Notes under the pieces: generated by a model
What the model saw: the letters and a program-made list of their open reading frames with translations, nothing else
Databases searched by the model: none
Told to the model about the DNA's origin: nothing
NCBI RefSeq assembly: GCF_036373705.1
Contig: NC_089851.1
Span: 57,708,497-57,772,496, forward strand
Length of the DNA: 64,000 nucleotides
Direction of reading: 5' to 3'
Source of the DNA: Amia ocellicauda
Taxonomy: Eukaryota; Chordata; Actinopteri; Amiiformes; Amiidae
Position numbers and translations under genes: made by a program
Part shown: positions 46,977 to 56,154 of the stretch, piece by piece
Layout: each line of letters begins with the position of its first letter
Numbering within the stretch: the first letter of the stretch is position 1

Positions 46977-47497
46977 GCTTGGCACTGCTTTGCATTCTCT
47001 GAAGCATTCGTTTGTTCTCTCTCGATGCTTGGTTTCTGGGCTCCTCTGCACCAGGGAGGTCTTTCAACCTCAGATACTGTTGGCTGTGTAGCTGATGGGA
47101 AATCAGACTGTCATCTGTGTGTTTTGTTTTCTTTAAAGAAAATGTGTTTTTTACAAGTTCGTTGTTGTTGTTGTTGTTGTTGTTGAGGAGGAGGTGGAGG
47201 ACATGTAGTGTGTTGTTGAGGAGGAGGAGGACGAAATGTGGTTTGCCGGCTTGTTATGGAGACCTTTGCTGAACGTGTACTCCTGAGCTGCACCAAAGGA
47301 GAGGCATTCTTTTCAGTTGTTTGCGGGCCTGCTGAACCATGCTCTCAGTGCTGTCTCACTGGGGATGGCGTTACCATTCTGGAAAGACACGTCAGCGCTA
47401 CAGTCCATGCTATCAGTCAGTGAGCGTAGGTCTCCCGGTCTGCCCCAAAGCAGTTACGCGCTTGCCCAGCAGAAACTGCGACACGTTCCGTTAACTT

Positions 47498-47569
47498 GGC
47501 TCGTTGGTCTAGGGGTATGATTCTTGCTGAGGTTGTGAGAGGCCCTGGGTTCAACTCCAGGACGAGCCC
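47498..47569 (+). tRNA. tRNA-Pro(AGG)-like, G33 variant with T37
   Basis: Loop TGAGGTT; leader CACGTTCCG. Confidence 0.55.
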
Positions 47570-48084
47570 ACTTGGCCCCACTTTGCAGTCACCGAAGTGT
47601 TTGTTCGTTTGCTCTTGAAGGCTGGCTTCTGGGCTCCTCTGCACAAGGGAGGGCTATCGACCTCAGATACTGTTGCCTGTAAAGCTGATGGGAAATCAGA
47701 CTGTCATCTGTGTGTTTTGTTTTCTTTAAAGAAAATGTGTTTTTTACAAGTTCGTTGTTGTTGTTGTTGTTGAGGAGGAGGAGGAGGACATGTAGTAAGT
47801 TGTTGAGGAGGAGGAGGACGAAATGTGGTTTGCCGGCTTGTTATGGAGACCTTTGCTGAACGTGTACTCCTGAGCTGCACCAAAGGAGAGGCATTCTTTT
47901 CAGTTGTTTGCGGGCCTGCTGAACCATGCTCTCAGTGCTGTCTCACTGGGGATACGGTTACCGTTCTGGAAAGACACGTCAGCGCTACAGTCCATGCTAT
48001 CAGTCAGTGAGCGTAGGTCTCCCGGTCTGCCCCAAAGCAGTTACGCGCTTGCCCAGCAGAAACTGCGACACGCTCCGTTAACTT

Positions 48085-48156
48085 GGCTCGTTGGTCTAGG
48101 GGTATGATTCTTGCTGAGGGTGTGAGAGGCCCTGGGTTCAACTCCAGGACGAGCCC
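48085..48156 (+). tRNA. tRNA-Pro(AGG)-like, G33 variant
   Basis: Class consensus; the trailer has TTTGTTTGTTTGC. Confidence 0.7.
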
Positions 48157-48677
48157 ACTTGGCCCCACTTTGCAGTCACCGAAGTGTTTGTTTGTTTGCT
48201 CTTGAAGGCTGGCTTCTGGGCTCCTCTGCACAAGGGAGGGCTATCGACCTCAGATACTGTTGCCCGTATAGCTGATGGGAAATCAGACTGTCATCTGTGT
48301 GTTTTGTTTTCTTTAAAGAAAATGTGTTTTTTACAAGTTCGTTGTTGTTGTTGTTGTTGTTGTTGAGGAGGAGGTGGAGGACATGTAGTGTGTTGTTGAG
48401 GAGGAGGAGGACGAAATGTGGTTTGCCGGCTTGTTATGGAGACCTTTGCTGAACGTGTACTCCTGAGCTGCACCAAAGGAGAGGCATTCTTTTCAGTTGT
48501 TTGCGGGCCTGCTGAACCATGCTCTCAGTGCTGTCTCACTGGGGATGGCGTTACCATTCTGGAAAGACACGTCAGCGCTACAGTCCATGCTATCAGTCAG
48601 TGAGCGTAGGTCTCCCGGTCTGCCCCAAAGCAGTTACGCGCTTGCCCAGCAGAAACTGCGACACCCTCCGTTAACTT

Positions 48678-48749
48678 GGCTCGTTGGTCTAGGGGTATGA
48701 TTCTTGCTGAGGGTGTGAGAGGCCCTGGGTTCAACTCCAGGACGAGCCC
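48678..48749 (+). tRNA. tRNA-Pro(AGG)-like, G33 variant
   Basis: Class consensus. Confidence 0.7.
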
Positions 48750-49255
48750 ACTTGGCCCCACTTTGCAGTCACCGAAGTGTTTGTTCGTTTGCTCTTGAAG
48801 GCTGGCTTCTTGGCTCCTCTGCACAAGGGAGGGCTATCGACCTCAGATACTGTTGCCTGTAAAGCTGATGGGAAATCAGACTGTCATCTGTGTGTTTTGT
48901 TTTCTTTAAAGAAAATGTGTTTTTTACAAGTTCGTTGTTGTTGTTGAGGAGGAGGAGGACATGTAGTGTGTTGTTGAGGAGGAGGAGGACGAAATGTGGT
49001 TTGCCGGCTTGTTATGGAGACCTTTGCTGAACGTGTACTCCTGAGCTGCACCAAAGGAGAGGCATTCTTTTCAGTTGTTTGCGGGCCTGCTGAACCATGC
49101 TCTCAGTGCTGTCTCACTGGGGATACGGTTACCGTTCTGGAAAGACACTTCAGCGCTACAGTCCATGCTATCAGTCAGTGAGCGTAGGTCTCCCGGTCTG
49201 CCCCAAAGCAGTTACGCGCTTGCCCAGCAGAAACTGCGACACCCTCCGTTAACTT

Positions 49256-49327
49256 GGCTAGTTGGTCTAGGGGTATGATTCTTGTTGAGGGTGTGAGAGG
49301 CCCTGGGTTCAACTCCAGGACGAGCCC
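49256..49327 (+). tRNA. tRNA-Pro(AGG)-like, G33 variant, decayed
   Basis: Acceptor GGCTAGT has an A-G mismatch at 5-68, and C31 to T leaves a U-G pair closing the anticodon stem. Confidence 0.5.
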
Positions 49328-49848
49328 ACTTGGCCCCACTTTGCAGTCACCGAAGTGTTTGTTCGTTTGCTCTTGAAGGCTGGCTTCTGGGCTCCTCTGC
49401 ACAAGGGAGGGCTATCGACCTCAGATACTGTTGCCCGTATAGCTGATGGGAAATCAGACTGTCATCTGTGTGTTTTGTTTTCTTTAAAGAAAATGTGTTT
49501 TTTACAAGTTCGTTGTTGTTGTTCTTGTTGTTGTTGAGGAGGAGGAGGAGGACATGTAGTGTGTTGTTGAGGAGGAGGAGGACGAAATGTGGTTTGCCGG
49601 CTTGTTATGGAGACCTTTGCTGAACGTGTACTCCTGAGCTGCACCAAAGGAGAGGCATTCTTTTCAGTTGTTTGCGGGCCTGCTGAACCATGCTCTCAGT
49701 GCTGTCTCACTGGGGATGGCGTTACCATTCTGGAAAGACACGTCAGCGCTACAGTCCATGCTATCAGTCAGTGAGCGTAGGTCTCCCGGTCTGCCCCAAA
49801 GCAGTTACGCGCTTGCCCAGCAGAAACTGCGACACCCTCCGTTAACTT

Positions 49849-49920
49849 GGCTCGTTGGTCTAGGGGTATGATTCTTGCTGAGGTTGTGAGAGGCCCTGGG
49901 TTCAACTCCAGGACGAGCCC
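49849..49920 (+). tRNA. tRNA-Pro(AGG)-like, G33 variant with T37, last copy
   Basis: Loop TGAGGTT; its trailer runs normally to ACAAG at 50102, where the array stops. Confidence 0.55.
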
Positions 49921-50104
49921 ACTTGGCCCCACTTTGCAGTCACCGAAGTGTTTGTTCGTTTGCTCTTGAAGGCTGGCTTCTGGGCTCCTCTGCACAAGGG
50001 AGGGCTATCGACCTCAGATACTGTTGCCTGTATAGCTGATGGGAAATCAGACTGTCATCTGTGTGTTTTGTTTTCTTTAAAGAAAATGTGTTTTTTACAA
50101 GTTT

Positions 50105-50881
50105 TTTACCCCTAATAATATAAATCAGATGAAAGCAAATTTTGACAAAATCGGAAGAGTTTTCATGTTGAAGTTCCCCCTCTTGTGGTCAAATATGTTG
50201 AAGTACAAGCCAGTATTAATCTCAAAAAGTCAACTACCCTGATTTGATTTCAATATATCATTTTTAATTAAATTAGTTTAATAATATAAATAGCTCTGGT
50301 ATCATAATAAATGAGTAAACACTTTATTCTACAAGTCTCATTTGTGTACTTGTATAGCATAGAACTGCTGCAGCTTTTCAATTCGCAGTAATCATCCGAA
50401 CCTCATTTAGTAGCTTAATTTCTGTTTCATTTGGTTGTCACATTGATTACCGATGTGCACGTTATATATAATTATGGCTTGTAAATGCAATGTTTTATAC
50501 ACTGTAAAAAATGTATCATGGGTCTAATTGTTTTTACGTAATAATTAAAAATAATGTGTACATTTTATTAATGAAATTGTGGTTTAGTGTTTGATACAAA
50601 ATATTGAGAAGATTTCACTAATAGAACCAAGAGATACATTTTCCTCTTTTATTTAAGGACATTTCTGCAATTTTAAGGCTTAAGAGAATTAGTTCAATTT
50701 TAGTTGTCTCATGTCGATGCCTATTCTGACGAGCTGATGAGTTGAAACAGGTGTCTTAAATTAACAAAATCCAATATTCCACAAAAAGTGTGACAGGTAA
50801 AATGTCTTTCTCTCTAGAGATCAGTATGGATTGAAAGGTTTGTTTGATGTTGGCTTGAGAAAGAATAGCCAAAAGAGAGAG

Positions 50882-50912
<31 letters not shown>

Positions 50913-51229
50913 ATTAGATAAGTGCTGATTGGCTCGCAAATAGAACCTTATAGTACGAAGTTTGAGTTCAACTTTGTAGACAGAACCTTTTTGTTTTCTA
51001 AATAAAAAGTCCAAAAATGTACACAACTTAAAAAAAAGTCACATAATGTAAATAAGTTGTCACAGAATAAGAATATGTGAATAACTCAATTTTGTCAAAA
51101 ATGTCAGATAGAACCTTATAATTCCAAGGGGATGAACCTGAACAATACTTTTTTACAATTAAATTGTCTAAAACTACTGTGAAAATATTTAACACAAATA
51201 AGACTTTTGTCAGCCACTATATTAAGAAA
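50105..51229. other. host non-coding DNA with a GATA microsatellite
   Basis: No gene seen. (GATA)n lies at about 50884-50911. A CACTGTAAAAAATGT phrase at 50500-50514 may be a transposon terminus paired with an inverted copy near 53315. Confidence 0.5.
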
Positions 51230-51415
51230 GGTAACACTTTATTTTGGTGGTCCACTTTAGAAATTCTACTGAGTATAAGTAACTTTGCAACTACGTGTTA
51301 ACGTAATCTATTAACCCAAACCTAACAGTTTACTTGCAGTCTACTAATACTCTAATGAGAGTAGTTACTTACAGTTAGTAGAATGTCTAAAGTGGACCAT
51401 CGAAATAGTGTAACC
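51230..51415. mobile_element. short inverted-repeat element (MITE)
   Basis: The first ~54 bases (GGTAACACTTTATTTTGG...) are the approximate reverse complement of the last ~52 (ending in the complement of GGTTACACTATTTCGATG). Both arms share GGTCCACTTTAGA and ATTCTACT. It is 186 bp long with no coding capacity. The terminus resembles that of the larger element at 335-930. No clear target duplication. Confidence 0.75.
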
Positions 51416-51569
51416 AAAAAAAAAAATGTAGGTTATATCTTTCAGTCCTCAAACCCAAAAGGCGTGATGTAAGGCAGAGTGTAATTTCATTTATATGTAA
51501 CAGAGAGCAGCTAGTAAGAGCTGTGTGAGTAAACCTCACTCCACTTGGCCTCAAGAGGTGCCCCAGTGA

Positions 51570-51758
51570 CTGATGCTAGAGGCTATGATCTTTAGCGTCC
51601 TTGTTAGTGCACCCACCTCCAATGCCGGTGAAGCTGGTTCGAATTCTGCTTGGAGCGGTGCAAGTAGGACCAGTTACATTTACAGATTGGGATCAACATC
51701 AGTGTTAAGGTGCAAAGCTTCAGTTGAAGCAACCCTTCGGATCCCAGTGAATCAGGCA
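51570..51758 (+). mobile_element. candidate tRNA-derived SINE
   Basis: A B-box-like GGTTCGAATTC (about 51633) lies downstream of an A-box-like TTAGTGCACCC (about 51604), as in the tRNA-related head of a SINE. A unique body follows (GGAGCGGTGCAAGTAGGACC...). The 9-mer CCCCAGTGA flanks the stretch at 51561-51569 and 51759-51767, a candidate target duplication. The family is not identified. Confidence 0.55.
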
Positions 51759-51767
51759 CCCCAGTGA

Positions 51768-52425
51768 GCGCTTCCAGTAACAGTTTAGACTCTCAGCAGG
51801 AGACAGGCCCGGGAAATAAAGTCACTGACACAATGTCAGTTTGTTTATCTTCGTTTATTGAAAGTTTCACACAGCCTTTTATACATCTACAAGCAATATT
51901 TCATAGGTGGTTCGGGGCAGTCCCGAACCTGAATGAAATTTTCTTTGCATATGTCCCAGGGCAGTTCCGAGACACAGGAAGAAATAATTGATAAGGTATT
52001 CTTTATAATTGGGAAAACAACTTTACCCCAACAATCAGAATAAGTAAACTGAAAATTAGAATTAATGTGGGGGCTGTTTTACATTCTGAATGCACTATAT
52101 TCCTCATGTAAACATGGTTAATTTGCAGTTTTCCCCCCTACACTGGTGTCACCAAATGTATTTTTTTTCTTTACCCTGAATACACCCTCTGTCATTGGTG
52201 AAACTATATTTGAGCTTGTTATTTTGACAGTGTGTGCCGTCCACTGAAACATATTTTTTTGTTTTAGTGTTTACAAAGAAATTTAGAATTTTAAGCTGTT
52301 ATAAGAAAAATGTTTCAAAATGTTTGTTTACAACCGTACACAAATAAACTTTATAATTATGGACAGATATATAATGATAGAGAGACAGACAAGATAAAAA
52401 TACTTATTTAATGGTTGTTTTACAG
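51768..52425. other. non-coding stretch before the terminal exon
   Basis: No supported gene; open frames here are short. 52413-52425 is a pyrimidine-rich run ending TTGTTTTACAG that fits a splice acceptor for the exon that follows. Confidence 0.45.
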
Positions 52426-52722
52426 TGCAACAATACAGATGTACAGCAAGATCTCCTGCCGCAAATAATGAAAATTGCCATCTGCAAGAGGGATGATCAG
52501 GAGGACGTCAGCATCATCTTGGAGGGGGTGCAAGTCATGGCTGGCTTGGAAAATCTGTCTAGAGCCTGTGCTGTTTTTCTTGGACTGACGTATGCACTAA
52601 ACCTCACCTACTCGAAAGAACTGAGGCACACATTTGAGGCCTTTCAGAAGCTCTTCTTAGAACTGGATGTGTGCAAGTTTTCCCCCAAATTACTAACACT
52701 TAAAAACAAACTCATGTCTTAG
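52426..52722 (+). CDS. terminal coding exon of an unidentified host-type gene (partial)
   Basis: 98 sense codons follow an acceptor-like TTGTTTTACAG and end at TAG (52720-52722). Ordered features are an EDVSIILEGVQVM segment, a hydrophobic AVFLGLTYALNL helix, ELRHTFEAFQKLFLELD and a short basic tail (KLLTLKNKLMS). From memory this resembles the C-terminal exon of an expanded fish family of uncharacterised multi-exon proteins; I assign no function. An in-frame ATG just upstream (52411) lies in the putative intron. No upstream exon is visible, so it is either the tail of a gene with distant exons or a transposed fragment. Confidence 0.55.
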   Translation, partial: CNNTDVQQDLLPQIMKIAICKRDDQEDVSIILEGVQVMAGLENLSRACAVFLGLTYALNLTYSKELRHTFEAFQKLFLELDVCKFSPKLLTLKNKLMS

Positions 52723-53003
52723 ATTGAGAGACAAAGCATTATTATCAAGTTCTGGTGGAAAAAAAACTGCACTGATTGAGCGTTTGATACTGTTCTACAT
52801 GATTGTTGTTCATACAATCTTTTAGCTAGTATAAATGGTTTTATACATTTTGCTACAAGTTGTTATTTGTATGCACATGTTTTTGTGTAACAAAATGATG
52901 TTTCTCAATGACATGGGAAATGTAAACTTTTTTTTTTCATGTCTTAAAACTGCTGCTTACATTTTATATATATTTGTTATTTATGGTTACAGTCCAAAAA
53001 GAC

Positions 53004-53009
53004 AATAAA
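53004..53009 (+). promoter_or_regulatory. poly(A) signal AATAAA
   Basis: AATAAA lies 282 bp after the stop of the exon at 52426-52722 and is followed within 30 bp by T/G-rich sequence, a fitting 3' end for that exon. Confidence 0.5.
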
Positions 53010-54313
53010 AGCATGTTTGTCAACAAAAACTGCATTTTGTATTCATTATTATCTTAACCTGAAAAAGGCAGTACATTTTATAATTAAGTCATTTTAATTA
53101 ATACAAATGAGTAAATTTTACTTGATTAATTTGTGAGAAAACATACAATAAAAAAGATTAAATTAAATTCATTGTGTGCCATAGACTAAATAATTTAGGA
53201 AATTTTACTTAATTTATTCGGGTAGATTTCGCAAAAAAACTAAACCTTAAAAAATATGTGTAATAATGTTACCATAATTTTTTAAAGTAGATTGCATGTA
53301 ACATTTTTTACAGTGTACAATTCCAGCTTGTAAAAGCAATGTTTTTCATAAAGCGGGAAATATGTCCAATTACTAATATCAAGCGCCTCAATGAGCAGGT
53401 CCATTTATTCGATTGTAGCTCGCACAGTAAACGTCTTATGTTCGCCCTTTCAATTATATTGAATAGAGCCAGCGATTCTGCACAGTTCAGTATACAACAT
53501 GTCACCATAAGTTACGATTTCACTGAGAGAGAAGAGCACAAAATCGCCCCCGTGTTGCATCGTTAACTATTTAACCAGGAACTGATGCATGGATCCAGCC
53601 AATCTCAGTTTGAAATGATGTTCAGTTGAAAGCAATAATCCACCACTACAGATTCAGCAACATCACCGCTCTTGTACCACTGTTGATTTTCATGTATTTA
53701 TTTTACATAATGTGTATTTATGTTTCATGTGAATCACATTTAATCCAATTTTTTAGTTTCACATTTGTTTTCTCTTGCTTCTCTTCAAGGTTTCTCTACA
53801 TCTGAAATAATCCCTAATTTAAACACATCTCAATTTACACTATTTGTATTTGCAGACAGAAGTGTCTGTGTGTTTAAAATAATAGTTTCCACTCTAATAC
53901 TGTTGCAAGTGACTGATAGTGTTTTGTTGTTACGATGTACATGCCCAAGATGGCCGCTTCATTTTTTTTTATCTCAGTGCTGTTTGTGGTATATGCTGCT
54001 ACCAGTGGTGACAGTGTGTTATTGCAGGCTTAAAATTGAACAAAATGTACAGTAAATCAAAATATTTTGTTCATTACTGCTATGTTTCTTCATGTAGGAA
54101 TTGTCTTTTAGGATATGTGTAGAACACAGTCCAAAGATACTGTATACCAAAGCACACATCAGCCAGTATAAGGGTTTATGAGAAATCGAGGCATAATCCA
54201 AGATTGTTGCCACACTGTGTGACTTATCAATGCTTGGTAATACACATTTCAAGTACTAACATCAGAGTAGTAATGATGGTACATTATGTCAAAGTGACAG
54301 GTGGCCCCGCCCC
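53010..54313. other. non-coding DNA
   Basis: AT-rich with several open frames under 100 codons that I cannot support as genes. ACATTTTTTACAGTG at 53301-53315 is an inverted copy of the phrase at 50500. A CAAGATGGCCGC phrase near 53947 fits a YY1-type site. Confidence 0.45.
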
Positions 54314-54427
54314 TACCCAGAAGCCCCATCGGCTGGGAAACCCGCCTTACCCAGAAGCCTCACGGGCCATGAAGCCCCTCCTTACCCAGAAGCCCAATGG
54401 GCCAGGAAGCTCCTCCTTACCCTGTAC
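54314..54427. repeat. minisatellite, period 34-35 bp, three copies
   Basis: TACCCAGAAGCC begins copies at 54314, 54348 and 54383; a fourth start at 54418 decays. Each copy contains a GGGCC/GGCTGGGAA segment and ends CCTCCT or CGCCT. Confidence 0.85.
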
Positions 54428-54446
54428 CCTTTGATCCTCTCCAGTC

Positions 54447-54610
54447 AGCCATCTTGTAAGAATACAGGTTTTACCCTTTGACCCTCTCCTGTCAGCCATC
54501 TTGTTTGGATGACCGTGATCTTGTTAGGATGGCAGCCATCTTGTTTGGATGACCTCCATCTTGTTAGGATGACAGGCATTTTGGAAAGGGCACAGGTCAT
54601 CTTGACAAGT
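54447..54610. repeat. 20-bp minisatellite built on GCCATCTTGTTTGGATGA
   Basis: From 54491 the sequence falls into six consecutive 20-bp units (CATCTTGTTWGGATGRC core), decaying in the last two. A further GCCATCTTG occurs at 54448. The complement, CAAGATGGC, resembles the YY1 core. Confidence 0.85.
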
Positions 54611-54634
54611 GTTCGCCGCCATCTCACCCTGATG

Positions 54635-54640
<6 letters not shown>

Positions 54641-54676
<36 letters not shown>
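54641..54676. repeat. (TG)n microsatellite
   Basis: About 18 uninterrupted GT dinucleotides directly after the minisatellite. Confidence 0.95.
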
Positions 54677-54679
<3 letters not shown>

Positions 54680-54708
54680 GTTTAAGAGTTTAAACTTATT
54701 ATTATTTG

Positions 54709-54952
54709 TGTTAGGTTATGTTTTATGATTAGGTTTGGTACGATAAGTTGTTACCAAAATAAAATACATTAAAATAAGAAGAGAACAACAACATAAAGTT
54801 TTAATAAAAAAGTATTTTAAACTGTGTTTAGTGATGTGCATGTGATGATTTTAGGTTATATATTTTATGATTGTTTTTGGGGTGGTATAAAATAAAATAA
54901 ATTAAATTAGAAAAAGAGAACAAAATAAAGTTTTGATCAAAAAAGTACTTAC
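54709..54952. repeat. degenerate tandem duplication of about 110-140 bp
   Basis: TTAGGTTATGTTTTATGATTAG (from 54711) and TTAGGTTATATATTTTATGATTG (from 54852) open two similar stretches. Both continue through AATAAAATA...TTAAA, AGAGAACAA, ATAAAGTTTT and AAAAAAGTA. The second copy ends at the tRNA-Leu terminator. Confidence 0.65.
54939..54944 (-). terminator. T6 polymerase III terminator of tRNA-Leu
   Basis: Six A's on the plus strand, TTTTTT in the direction of transcription, 5 nt after the discriminator base. Confidence 0.75.
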
Positions 54953-55032
54953 CCAGAGTGGAATTCCAACCCACACAGACATACATCTATTAGATCTTAA
55001 GTCCAATGCCTTAACCACTCAGCCACCTGGGT
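54950..55032 (-). tRNA. tRNA-Leu(TAA)-like gene
   Basis: Read on minus, the 83-nt sequence has acceptor ACCCAGG/TCTGGGT (one G-U pair), a D-arm GGCTGAGTGGTTAAGGC as in leucine tRNAs, anticodon stem TTGGA/TCTAA with loop CTTAAGA (anticodon TAA), a long variable arm and T-stem GTGGG/TCCAC. A T6 run (54939-54944 on plus) begins 5 nt past the 3' end, a good polymerase III stop. One oddity: the T-loop reads TTGGAAT, so the near-invariant C56 is G, which should hurt the B box and the D-loop/T-loop contact. It may be a fading copy. Confidence 0.8.
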
Positions 55033-55088
55033 GTTACTATTTGGTATAAGTTACTAAGTTGAAGGGTGTATTCATTAATCACGAGAAA

Positions 55089-56151
55089 ATGAACCATGAA
55101 GAGAGATTAAAAGAGATCTATTATACGCCTAAAGAAGCCGGTCGTTTTGGAGGACTCGATACACTGCTGAGAAGTGCCAGAGCAAAGGGTGACCGTATAA
55201 AAAGAGAACATGTTTCACAATGGTTATCGGATCAATATACATACACAGTGCACAGACCAGCGCGGGTGAGGTTTAAGAGGAACTTGACACTGGTACAAGA
55301 CATTGACTGGCAATGGCAGGCAGACCTGGTGGAAATGGGTCAGTTCTCAAAGTTCAACAACGGTATGAAATACATTCTAACCTGTATAGATGTGTTGTCC
55401 AAATACGCCTGGGCAGTACCATTAAAAAACAAAACGGGTCAGCAAGTGTGTGCCGCCTTTAAAAGAATATTCACCCAAGGGCGCGTTCCAAAGAAACTGC
55501 AGACAGATCAGGGGAAAGAATTCCTCAACCATGGTTTTCAAAGTCTTCTCAAGCAATACCAAATTGTACATTTTGTGACAAATAGTAAAGTGAAAGCCAG
55601 TGTGGTAGAGAGATTCAATAGGACTATAAAATCGAAAATGTGGAAGTACTTTAGAGCTGTTTCACAGTTACAATCACACATTCCATAGAACTGTCAAGGA
55701 ACGACCAGTAGATGTCACCCATGACAATGCCCTGAGGGTGTGGAGGACTGTGTATGGGTCATTTGTAAAAAGCAAACCTTCAAAATTTAAGTTTAAAGAA
55801 GGTGATCATGTGAGGGTGTCGAGAATAAAAGGGAAATTTGAAAAGGGGTATGAGCAAACATTCACAGATGAAATATTCATAGTTAAAAAATGTGTGCCTG
55901 GATTAAGGCCTATTTACAAACTAAAAGATTATGCTGGTGACGACATAAAAGGTCAGTTTTACACCGAAGAGTTACAAAAGATAAACCCAAATGGTGACAG
56001 AGTCTATCGAATACAGAAAATTTTAGACTCCAGAGGCCGTGGCCGGGGTAAACAAGTTTTAGTCAAATGGCTGAGTTGGGGAGTTAAATTTAATAGTTGG
56101 ATCAAAGCTTCAGAGGTGAAAGACATAGCCCCGGGGGTTGTGAGAGGATAA
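55089..56151 (+). pseudogene. Polinton integrase (rve type with chromodomain), broken
   Basis: The N-terminal part has the Polinton-type YYTPKEAGRFGGLDTLLRSA and LHRP-like (VHRPAR) segments. A retroviral-type integrase core follows, with DWQWQADLVEM, the LTCIDVLSKYAWA strand and LQTDQGKEF, and the matching Glu in the KASVVERFNRTIK region. The C-terminal part has an SH3-like stretch and a chromodomain-like segment (KILDSRGRGRGKQVLVKWL, then SWIKASEV). This enzyme joins element ends to target DNA. The first plausible ATG is at 55089. The gene is broken. Confidence 0.9.
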
Positions 56152-56154
56152 AAA

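Larger units (their letters stand above)
44878..48417 (+). repeat. dimeric higher-order repeat, 1180 bp, three copies
   Basis: Equivalent points recur at 44878, 46058 and 47238, and at 45465, 46645 and 47825, all 1180 bp apart. The first member carries the G33 variant with T37 (45138, 46318, 47498). The second member varies: G33 with T10 at 45725, canonical AGG at 46905 and G33 at 48085. Genes have therefore been swapped within otherwise duplicated blocks. Shorter dimer runs (1156 bp from 13926; 1170 bp from 18597; 1168 bp from 40793) show the same process. Confidence 0.85.
3086..50104 (+). repeat. tandem array of about 580 bp units, each with a tRNA-Pro or tRNA-Pro-like gene
   Basis: About 80 head-to-tail units follow a diverged first copy. 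The usual period is 575-593 bp; two units are about 30 bp shorter. In order each unit holds the tRNA, a trailer of about 145 nt, GTGTTTTGTTTTCTTTAAAG with a 16-bp palindrome, a (GTT)n tract of 3-8 copies, (GAG)n, a second GTTGTTGAGGAGGAGGA copy, and a 260-bp leader ending GTTAACTT or GATAACTT. Two leader/trailer types exist. Type A trailer (CGCTTGGCCCTGCTTTGCAT) follows TGG and canonical AGG genes; type B (CACTTGGCCCCACTTTGCAG) follows the G33 variants. The array stops abruptly at ACAAG just before the (GTT)n tract. Such arrays grow by unequal exchange. Copy number in the genome may differ from the assembly. Confidence 0.97.

Noticed and set aside
3086-50104. Regularly spaced repeat as a CRISPR-like array
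   Set aside because: The repeated part is the entire unit of about 580 bp, there are no unique spacers, and the context is eukaryotic.
50814-51026. 70-codon minus frame with YLSIYLSI
   Set aside because: It is a translation of the (GATA)n microsatellite.
53339-53566. 75-codon plus frame
   Set aside because: A minus-strand frame overlaps the same bases, and there are no recognisable motifs or splice context; insufficient support.
54204-54434. 76-codon frame over the minisatellite
   Set aside because: The proline/lysine-rich product is a translation of the 35-bp repeat.
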